From Erpobdella octoculata (Eukaryota; Annelida; Clitellata; Hirudinida; Erpobdellidae), in assembly GCA_963978895.1 (NCBI GenBank), contig OZ022241.1:10363356-10427355 (forward strand): DNA of 64,000 nucleotides, written 5' to 3'. Every line of letters begins with the position of its first letter. Position 1 is the first letter of the stretch. The translations under genes and the position numbers were made by a program. The notes beneath the pieces are model-generated. The model saw only the letters and a list, made by a program, of their open reading frames with translations. It was not told the DNA's origin and did not search any database. Below, piece by piece: positions 32,001 to 64,000 of this stretch.

Positions 32001-35000
32001 AGTATGCAAGACAAATATGAGTTGTTCTCAAGTTTTTTAATTAAATAGATTTCCCGGAAAATTGATTTGTAATTTCATGTATTATATATATATATATTAT
32101 TACAGTGCATGTGTGTGTGTTAATTATTAAATACTTCTTTATATAATTTGTAGTGTGCCAAAACACTGATGCAGAGTAAGATATTCAGCAACGATAAAGA
32201 TATGATAGGAATTGTTTTCTTCGGAACTGTGAGTAATCGGTTGTTATTTGTAAAGATGTGACATGGGAATTATTTGTTATATTTTTATGATAACATTTAC
32301 AGGAGAAGTCATCAGATGAGGTGGAATTTAAGCACATCTTTGTATTCCAGGTGCATGTCTTTCATTTCATTCTCTTATATAATCTGTAAGAAAGAAACTT
32401 CATCAGGGAGATTTTTATTTAACATTTTCCTGCTTATTTATATAACAGTTTGAGAAATTTAATTAGAATTTACTTATTATTTAGAGCTATTATGAAAGAT
32501 TTAACATGTATATTATTTCAGTGTTTAAGTTATAAATATATTGAAATGTAATTTCTTCAAAAGGATATTATACAACCAGGAGCTGATAGCATTCTCAAGC
32601 TGGAACGATTAGCAGAAAGTTAGCTTGTTTTATTAACTTTTATTGTATTTTTACAAAAAATTAACCTATTTGTTTATTTCTTTATATTTATTAATGTGGC
32701 ATAACTTAATTAAATTAATGTATTTGTTTATTTCTTCTTTATATTTATTAATGCTTCATAAATTAATTAATTATAAAAGTGCAGTTTAATCAGCTCAGTC
32801 AGGATTGATTACTTTCTCAAAAAAATAGTATATTCGATGGATGGCATTGTTGTTTACTTGTGTAATTGTTTATGTGTGCGGTTGAACCCTGATGACGTCC
32901 TGTTGATATATGCATCTAATAAGAGGAGTTGCATGTATAATGAGGTCTCATATTTGCTTCTGCAGGTCTTGAGAGTGATGAATTCGAGAAGAATTATGGA
33001 CACAACGAGAACTTCCTGCTGTCCGATGCTCTCTGGATGTGTTTGAATCTTTTTAACAAGTGGTGAGAAATTCTGTTATAAAAAAAAAAGAACAATAAAG
33101 TCTGTTCATTTAAATAGCTGCTTCTTTCTTATTGTAATTGCCTGGAAGCTGAGTGTGGAACAAATTGTAATGAAATGAAAGAATTATAATAATTTTATTC
33201 CTTTGCTAAATAGTCAGTCTGCACTGCATCTAGAAATTCTGGTTATGATAATGATATATGAGTGGTGTAGTGTTGTAGTGTCGGGATAGCGGTCTGCCCC
33301 GCGCGTCACTTCGGAAATTCTACACCACCCCCTCCCCTGGCTCCCTTCTTTTTTGTTTGTAAAAAACTTTCACCCCGATCATCAACACTTTTTGAAGTTT
33401 TCAATGTGTTATAATTTATTTATTTGATGATAAATTATTTTTAATATCGCGGTGCATATTTAGTATAAACAGATTTGTTGATTAAATAAATCAAGCGATG
33501 TTATGTTTGTTATGTTTGATCGTCAACAGCAGTCCGAAGCCAGGCAGCAAGCGAATCCTTCTATTCACCAACAATGACAATCCACACGCAAATAATACTC
33601 AGCATCAAGTGGGTTTCCTTTTTCTGTTTGTTTCTCTTTTATGTCTTCTCTGTTTGTCATCATTGTGTAGCCTCAAAGAAAGATGATGATGATGATGATG
33701 GTGTTAATAATGATGGTGTTAATAATGATGGTGGTGGTGATGATGATTATTATAATAATGAGAGTAACAGTTACGATAATTGTTGTTGGGATTGAAGGCG
33801 ATACAAGAACTGAAGTGTGTTTGTTTATTGTCTCAATATTTATTAAAACTCCTGTTGACTGTTACATTACAGAAGCAGGCGCTCACAAAAGCTGAAGACA
33901 TTCGCCACAATGAAGTTGAATTGGTTCTCATGCATATGAACAGACCTCAGCACCAATTTGATGTCAAAGCATTCTACAAGGTAATTAATTGCTTGTTTGC
34001 CTCTTTTTTTGTATCGGGATCTGCTTAAAAAGCACAATTTTGTTAATAGGGTTAATATTTTATCATTAAAAGGATGTTATTAATGAAGAAGACGATTCTG
34101 AGATACCTGACCCCTCGGATAGGTTCGAGGAACTTCTGACCAGGTGAGGTGATTTATGTGTATTTATGTGCAATTTTTCACATGAGATGTATTCATGTGG
34201 AATTGGTTACTGACATGTATTTATGTGGCATTTGTTACATGGTATGTATTTATGTGGCATTTGTTACATGGCATGTATTTATGTGGCATTTGTTACATGG
34301 GATGTACTTAAGTGATATTTGTTACATGAGATGTATTTATGTGGCATTTGTTACATGGGATGTATTTATGTGGCATTTGTTACATGGGATGTACTTAAGT
34401 GATATTTGTTACTTGTGATGTATTTATGTGGCAATTGTTACACGTGATGTACTTTTGTGAGATATTTTGTCAGTCACTCTGATGTTTCAATTTACTTTTC
34501 AGTTATAAAATCTGTTTATATAAACTTGTATTTTAATCATCATTATCAACACGTGTAATAATTCCATCACCAGAGTTCGAATGAAGAGTCACAAGAAGAG
34601 AATGGTCTGTCGTGTTCCCCTGGTCGTGTCCGAGGACTTTAAAATTTCTGTTGGAGTGTAAGTTGATGTTCTCAATGAAAAGTAAATTTACAACTTTATA
34701 CTGTGTTTCTCAGAATCAGCAATCTACATTTATACAGGTCCAGGAAGTTTTATTTATAGAGGTACAGCAATTTATATTTATAGGGGTATACAGCAATTTA
34801 TATTTATTTAAGAACAGTCACGTCATCTTCCTGAACATCTTCATAGTCATTGAATGATCAAATCCATCCTGATTTTGTTGCAACTTCATTTTGTTGTATA
34901 ATAATCATTGGCCAGAATCTCCGAGAAATTAGGCTGAACTTGAATTAGTGCTTCTTCTCCAAGTAGTTAAGCCTACTCCTAATCCATTGGCAATACAACT

Positions 35001-38000
35001 TTTAGTGGTTCCCTCTAATCAATTACTCACCTGCTTCAACTATTACTTCTCACACATTTCTCCATATCTTGTTCTTCTTCACTGACTCCTTCTTAGATAT
35101 AGGATGATTTTTAAAATCTGCTTACTAATGTATAAAATAAAGAATTGTCCTTCTCCTCTCTACTTAACTAACTTAATACAAATCCCTTCTAAGTCTAGTC
35201 TTCGTTCTTCTTCTCTTAATCACTCTCGCATCTTCACTATTAAGCATTCTTTTGCTAAACGCTCTTTCTCCTACTCTGGTCCCTATCTCTGAAACTCTCT
35301 TCCTGCTTTTCTTACTAACTCTACTTCTCTTACAGTTTTCCATCGTGGGCTTAAAACATATCTGTTTAATAAGTTCATGACCGAGCGGTATTGAACGCCA
35401 CGGAAATAGCTGGAAATAGCGGAAATAGCGCTATACAAATCTAAGATTGATTGATTGATTGATCCCATGAATTCCTCACCAGCTTCACATTCATGAATTC
35501 CTCAATCACTTCACGATTTTTCCAACCATTCATATGTAAGGCCAAACAAAGTTTTAGCTGATTTGTTAGGGCTTATTTTTTATGTAAGGCTTCTATTACA
35601 AACATGCTGAAAATTCAACCAATTTTTTTTATAATAGTTAATAGTTATCTACACCAGGTGTTGTAAGACTGAAATAGCTGTATGTAAGAGATACCAAAGT
35701 ACTTCCTGTTGCAGATCATTACTTGATTTTTCTCTCTTCCTTTATCCAGGCTTGGGACTGGCTTGTAAAATCGAGGCAGATTTTATTCTAAAAAAAGCAA
35801 ACTAGGGCTTATATTCAGGTCGTATTTTGCTATTTCAAGAGAAACATGGTAGTTGGAAAGATGAAGTTATTTCTGTTTAATAAAAGTTTGTTATTAAAAG
35901 AAGTTTGATGTTAAAAATATTGAAAGTAAGTTTTTCTTTATTTAAACAAAAGTTACATACTGTTTGATGTTCAAAATATTAAAATTAAATTTTTCATTAT
36001 TTAAACAACAGTTACATACTGTGTCGGCCGTGTCCGAAGCCTCCTACTGTGAAGTTGTATAAAAAGACTAATGAAGAAGTCAAGATGGTCACAAAGACAT
36101 TTCTAAAGGTTTTTAATTAGCTTTTATTTTATCAATTTAAAAAAGAATCATTTTGGAAGGGTTGAGGACTAGAAAAATCTTGTTTGAAGGAAAACGGAGA
36201 ATTGGTGCAGCCGAGCGACATGAAGAAGTGTCAGGTGATATCAAACAGGAAGATAATCTTTGACAATGAAGAACTGAAACAAATAAAAAACTTCGGAAAG
36301 CCGGGTATGTGTTTGTTTCCTGTTTTGAAGGGCTAGTATGTGGTTGTTTCATGTCTCAAAGACCTGGTGTATGTTTGTGCTTAAAAATGTTGAATTCTGT
36401 TTAAATTATGTTTATTAAAATTAAACAATCGCCAAAAATTAGCATTGAGCACTCTTGACATATAATGTTATGTACTCTACTGTTTGTTTTGCTGCAGGTT
36501 TTTATTTGACTGGGTTCAAGCAGAAATCTCTCATCAAACCATACTTCCATGTACGACCGGCACAGTTCATTTATCCGGACGAGAAGGTATGCTCAGAATT
36601 TAATGGCTCTCTTTCTTTCTTTTTAAAAGTTTTATATTAATTATCTCATTCTTTGTTTATTTGTATATACAATAAATACATTATACATCATGGAACAACA
36701 AATCTTGTAACAGCTTTTTAACCAACTACTGATCGCCCAACAGGGCTGAACTTTTGCACAGCTACTTAGTTTATAAGGCACTGCAGTGTAGTGTCAAGTT
36801 TTGAGGTCAATACTTTGTTGTTTTAGTGTCATTTTTTCTGAAAAGTTTTGAATCTATTAGGCATTTTTAATATAAACATACGACTCGATAACTGAAAAGG
36901 GTATTCTCCACTTTTATTCGAGTGGTGAACATGCTTCACTTTTGGTTGGTTGTTTGAGAGTTGGGTACATCCGATATAAATTTTTATTTATTCATATGCC
37001 TCTGAAAAGCTTTTACCAAAATATGGAATTTCATTTTTACTGTTTTACTGTTGATTTTTTACTGCTTCTTAGAATACACAAATTGAAAAGCATTTGTCTC
37101 TACAACGATCTCTGTATATAGCCAATCCAAAATATATTATTATCTAGAATCTACTTCCACTATTGTTAACTCGTCGCATGTCAAACAATCAAATTTATTT
37201 AACTGTTTATTATGTTTCATAACAAACAGGCCATCAATTCATTAAATACAACTTTACATGGAGTGGAATAGAATATATTTAAATTAATTTGTTTTTTTCT
37301 ACCAATTTCCTGCAGAAGGAAATGAAATGTTATTGGTGTATGAGGGGTGCATCTGCACTGTCTGATGTATATAGATTTTCATTTAAGGATCTTTATGATA
37401 ACTTAAAAAGTTATTTTAATGCTGGCGAGAATTTAAATTTAATTGGCTATCTTTTCATCAACATAGACCACAGCTGGAAGCACAGTGTTTTTCACGGCCT
37501 TGTTGAAACAGTGTCTTGAGAGGAACATGGTACCCATCTGCCAGTACAACTTTCGTAACAGTCCTCCAAGATTTGTTGCTCTCTGGCCTCAGGTCGGTTC
37601 TATCATTTTTTTAAATCAGTTTTATTGTCAATTATTCATTTCAATTTGTTTTATTATAACTTTATTTAATGAATTTAACTTAACAAATAAATTTGTGTTA
37701 TTAAGGCTGAAGAATTAGATGAGAATAAGATCCAGATAACTCCACCTGGTTTCCATGTCCTATTTCTTCCATTTGCTGATGACTTTAGGAAGTTGAATAT
37801 TGAAGAGAATTTACCAAGAGGTAACATTTTAATTTGTCTCTATTATCTCTTAATAGAAGTTTTGTTTGAATAATTGTCTTCCACTGGTATACTATCTATG
37901 GTCCCTTATCCTCCCATGTCTGCTTCCATGTGTGTTGTAAAATGTGTTGATCGGTCTCACCATCGATCGGCTGGAGATCTGCGCCTTCAAGGACTATCAC

Positions 38001-39286
38001 GATCAGCAGGCGCAGATTTTCTGTTTCGGGTCCTGCCGTTTTGAGCACTCTATTTGAGTAAGGCCTCGGCGGTTTCAGGAAGATCCTTGAGACTGAACTC
38101 TATTCTGGCATATAACGTTGTGATTTAATGCTATGTGCTTTTGTAACTTTTTCCTTTAAAAAGGCACACTACAAATACTGGAATCATAATAATAATAAAA
38201 AAGGAGAAGTGTGTAGGTGGAACTTTTTCCCGAATCTGTATGAGTCAAAGGTCAAAATCTGAAGCTTAATATGATTAAATGTTTAGAAATTACTCTGCTT
38301 GTGAGAGATGAATTTATAGAAATAAATGATGCTACGATTGATGTAATTATATTTATCCAAATGAATAAAACCACGAAGGTTTCATTCCATTCCATTTATA
38401 TTTATATTTCTTAAAATTCCAGCAAATAGGGCACAGATTGAAAAAGCAAAAGAATTGGTGAAGAAACTCCAGTTTGCCTTCACCAGCGAGAGCTTTGAGA
38501 ATCCTCAACTTCAGCAGCATTATGCCAGCATTGAAGCCCTGGCCCTCGAAAGAGATGCGCCCGAAGATGTCGCTGACTTTACCCGTTAGTGGTTTTTTAC
38601 TGCTCGTTTGACATTCGAGTTGAGGTTTGTTAGCACGTGAGTTTTTATTTAGAGCCCGATGAAGCGAAGATTGAGAAAAGAGCAGGTAAGTTGATCAAGG
38701 AGTTTAAAGAACTGGTGCAGGTGGAAGAGAGTCAATTGTCTACAAAAAAGAAGGTTTGCTGTGCTGTAGTTGTACGTTATTTATAAAAAAAAATTTAACA
38801 AATTCATTTTTGAATGATCAGGCTGCTGCATCATCATCATCAGTAGGAAAATCGTCCAAGTCTGAAGACGACATTGACATAGAAAAAGAAGCAAAAGGGC
38901 ACAGGGTAATATCACATTTAATTTCTTTTTAATGAATTCGCTCGACATAACATTACGAATGCCACTGTCTCCAGACGGCAGAGGTCATGAAATAAAAATA
39001 TTCTCATGAATACTTCAAAGAATTCTTTCTCATATCAAATTCTCTCGGGACGTCCGCCTCGATCGGATTCTAACTTGCAATTCGCGTTCTTTCATAACAT
39101 CGTTACGATAATCGTTTAATTGTTCGGTTAAATATTATGATCGATTGAAATGGTTTTCAGTTGAACAAGTTGACCGTTCCCATCCTGAGAGAATACATCA
39201 AGAAGCTGCATATCAAGTGCTCCGGGACCAAGAAGGCCGATCTCATCGACGCCATTCAGAGTCATTTTGGTGTTGCAGCCGAATGA
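29029..39286 (+). CDS. XRCC6: Ku70 DNA end-binding subunit
   Basis: Nineteen exons: 29029-29091, 31542-31646, 32154-32228, 32303-32350, 32564-32618, 32966-33062, 33530-33608, 33873-33980, 34073-34143, 34574-34657, 36012-36108, 36190-36304, 36498-36586, 37467-37592, 37706-37820, 38423-38584, 38653-38753, 38822-38905 and 39161-39286. They give 599 residues (human 609) and all phases close. Ku70 pairs with Ku80, forms a ring on DNA double-strand ends and starts non-homologous end joining. Seen in order: acidic N-terminus; vWA-like domain from residue ~29 (AVIFLIDASKPMF, FLLSDALWMC, RILLFTNNDNPH); beta-barrel core (RVPLVVSEDFKISVGVY, GFKQKSLIKPYFHVRPAQF, PPRFVALWPQ, ITPPGFHVLFLPFADD); C-terminal arm (FTSESFENPQLQQHY, ALALERDAP); and a SAP domain at ~559-599 (LTVPILREYIKKL, GTKKADLIDAI). 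It is a complete gene with no defects seen. Its introns hold several repeats. Confidence 0.96.
29687..29860. mobile_element. MITE in Ku70 intron 1
   Basis: Ends TAGAGTACTGTATGGGCTGA and, inverted, TAGTGTACTGCAAG form an imperfect inverted repeat around a 174-bp GGCCC/GCCTGG-rich body. The same family is at 53609-53752, with fragments at 26930-27230, 30130-30185 and 53985-54150. No exact target duplication is visible. Confidence 0.55.
30686..31224 (+). mobile_element. ACTAG...TATATATAGAT element in Ku70 intron 1
   Basis: It starts ACTAGCGGGTGTACCCCGGG, contains a CGCTCCCGGTCGCTT-type tandem stretch (30735-30870), the GGTCGTACATAGGCACTT block shared with the left edge of the window, and the block TTTACGATCGGGTGAATGG. 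It ends ATTTTTATATATATAGAT. It is the plus-strand version of the elements at 40508-42021. It is non-coding. Confidence 0.6.
33680..33760. repeat. GAT/AAT trinucleotide-rich tract in Ku70 intron 7
   Basis: Seven GAT units followed by GGTGTTAATAATGATG-type repeats, between Ku70 exons 7 and 8. It generates spurious acidic or Met-rich ORFs. Confidence 0.85.
34175..34450. repeat. 28-bp minisatellite in Ku70 intron 9
   Basis: About nine copies of a 28-bp unit built on ATGTATTTATGTGGCATTTG followed by TTACATGG, with a variant ATGTACTTAAGTGATATTTG. It lies entirely in the intron between 34143 and 34574. Confidence 0.85.
35095..35462 (+). mobile_element. LINE 3' end (CR1/L2-type) in Ku70 intron 10
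   Basis: The reading RMIFKICLLMYKIKNCPSPL, then FAKRSFSYSGPYL, a stop where W is usual, and NSLPAFLTNS matches the C-terminus of CR1/L2-type ORF2. It is followed by GCGCTATACAAATC and a (GATT)n tail at ~35440-35462, typical of L2-like 3' ends. It is 5'-truncated. Confidence 0.75.
35640..35790 (-). repeat. LTR-family fragment in Ku70 intron 10
   Basis: On the minus strand it matches the LTR seen at 52479-53596: a GCCAGTCCCAAGCCTGGATA block, a GAAGTACTT block and CACCTGGTGT. It is a partial copy with no internal region. Confidence 0.55.
36587..37466 (+). other. Ku70 intron 13
   Basis: No coding block. It contains a repeat fragment shared with the region right of the 27.5-kb CATA array (37229-37290). 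The remainder is AT-rich without recognised features. Confidence 0.4.
37880..38200 (+). mobile_element. Probable SINE/LINE 3' end in Ku70 intron 15
   Basis: GC-richer than its surroundings, with GATCGGTCTCACCATCGATC, GCGCAGATTTTCTG and a tail GGCACACTACAAATACTGG followed by (ATA)n at 38185-38200. A retroposon 3' end is likely from the tail alone. No protein or tRNA head is recognised. Confidence 0.45.
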
Positions 39287-39810
39287 GTGATGACGAGACG
39301 ATGATGATGATGATAATGTTGTTGTTTGTGTTGGTCGTATATTGATCATGTTGGTGATGATAACAGTGGCATGTTTTGAAGTGAAGATTGGATTTAAGAT
39401 CGGTTCGTGTTTGCAGTCATTTTTAAGGAGCTGTTCAAAGTCAAGCTGTCATTGTTGATGGACATTTTTTTTTATATCAGATTTGCCGATTTTATTTTAA
39501 CATGATTTTTGTTGATCACTTTGCAGGGATGATTGAATGAATGACTTATTATGATCTATCTATGTTTTCACTGACATCGTGGACTTGTTAGGTTTTTTCA
39601 TCCCCCAGGACTGCCCAGTAATTATTCGATAAATTTCATCTAAGATATCACTCCTCTGATAGTTTAATATGAAGGATAATTGAATTGAAATCATTTTGTT
39701 GAAAGAAATTGTTCAGAATTGTTTAAAAAAAAACTATGCTAGTTCGTAGTGTTTTCAATTGAAGTCTGTCGTTTGTCTTTGTATAAGAACCTGAGTTGGT
39801 CGTCTGAAGG
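39287..39810. other. Gap between convergent Ku70 and lectin genes
   Basis: A 524-bp interval between the two stop codons, holding both 3' UTRs. An ATTAAA on the minus strand lies near 39665 and could serve the lectin. No AATAAA for Ku70 is evident. The transcripts may overlap. Confidence 0.4.
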
Positions 39811-63158
<23,348 letters not shown>

Positions 63159-64000
63159 GGTGGGTGGATGGGTCGGTGGTTGGTCGATGGGTCGGTGGTT
63201 GGTCGGGTGGACCGGTTTGAATAAGTGGTAATGGTTAGCTTTTTTCCTTCTGCGTTTAATAACTCATCTAGTTCGTTAGTTTACTAAAAGTCTACGACGG
63301 AGTGGAGCTTTCGAATGTTTTGACATGTCACCACGTCCCGTCGTTAGTCATCATTAAAGAAATTTTCCAGGTTTTCTTCCACGATGAGATGAGAAATGTC
63401 ACACAGTGTCGAAATTTTCAACTTTTCCTTAAATTCAAATCCAACGAAACGGATTGATTTAACGTTTCATCAAAAAACGAGTTTCATTTTGTTCAATAAA
63501 AAAAAATAATCTCCTTTAAAAGGGAGCTTGCTGTGCGGGCAGTGCGAGGCTTGCTTAAAGAAGTTACGATGTTGAGAAGATGAGGAGCAGAGAGAAAATG
63601 AAAAGACAACCACGACGATTGTCTGAGAGTTATTTGATAACGAGCCTGGAACATTCCAGAACAAGCAATTTATTTCCATGGAAAGATTTCTAAAATTCCG
63701 ACAGATGGCCATCACCATCCAATCAATTCTTCCCGCTCAACATCCTTACATTCATCACGACATATTTTTCTATTTTTTTTTATCTTAACGAGCATTTAAC
63801 TTCTTATTTTATACGATAAATTTTCAATAAATTGCAAGCATATATATATGTATATATATATATATATATATGTTCATAAATGTTTATTTATTTATTTTTG
63901 GTCGGGTCGAGGAAGAATTGAATTCTGTCGATTGGTGCTTCATAATAAAATAGCGACGAAGAAATACGAAGCGACACTCCAGCTTGAGAATAAATCATTT
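63159..64000. other. 5' flank of the lectin gene
   Basis: Right next to the start codon is a GGTTGGTCGATGGGTCGGT simple repeat (63160-63215). Beyond it lies unique-looking AT-rich sequence with a (TA)n tract at 63840-63870. No further exon or gene is recognised. The promoter should be here but no core element can be named. Confidence 0.35.

Noticed and set aside
38686..38699. An extra Ku70 intron starting at GTAAGT after 38685
   Set aside because: Reading through gives GKLIKEFKELVQ, which matches the conserved Ku70 C-terminal arm, so the GTAAGT is coding.

Overview
This is a window of an animal nuclear genome. It is AT-rich and intron-rich, has GT-AG introns throughout, and is heavily loaded with transposable elements. 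Four of the five genes are recognisably metazoan: FBXO47, a tektin, a three-repeat Myb and Ku70 (XRCC6). The fifth is a type II membrane C-type lectin. Nothing prokaryotic or organellar is present. The TE mix (many hAT-like elements, CR1/L2-type LINE ends, a mariner-like element, gypsy-like LTR pieces, CATA and TA microsatellites) suggests an invertebrate. An annelid or other lophotrochozoan is plausible, but I cannot fix the species by eye.

Layout. 1-5.4 kb is repeats: a decayed antisense copy of a SAP-domain LTR element, then a hAT-like element nested inside another. 5742-11371 (+) is FBXO47, with a complete short LTR element in intron 6. 11668-14661 (-) is a tektin, convergent with FBXO47 and 296 bp from it. 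15406-19738 (-) is a Myb with repeats R1-R3 and conserved C-terminal blocks. 19.7-29.0 kb is intergenic and holds nested transposons: a hAT in a LINE, a Mutator-like element in a tRNA-derived SINE, and another element in a CATA array. 29029-39286 (+) is a 19-exon Ku70 gene. 39811-63158 (-) is the lectin, whose two large introns hold most of the remaining repeats. 63.2-64.0 kb is its 5' flank.

I modelled the exons by hand from conserved protein blocks, splice dinucleotides and phase. Phases close in all five models. The predicted lengths are FBXO47 442, tektin 458, Myb 650, Ku70 599 and lectin 548 residues, normal for the first four families. The least certain points are the FBXO47 exon 3/4 junction and whether the large cytoplasmic/transmembrane exon of the lectin joins directly to the CTLD exons.

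The genes do not form an operon or a common pathway. FBXO47, Ku70 and Myb all act in the nucleus (meiosis/ubiquitin ligase, end joining, cell-cycle transcription), the tektin acts in cilia, and the lectin acts at the cell surface. The most unusual content is transposable: a pol-less LTR element with an intact SAP-domain ORF, an element whose long terminal inverted repeats are minisatellites, a mariner-like element with about 46 copies of a 19-bp unit sitting in the loop of a larger palindrome, and at least seven hAT-like insertions with readable target-site duplications.
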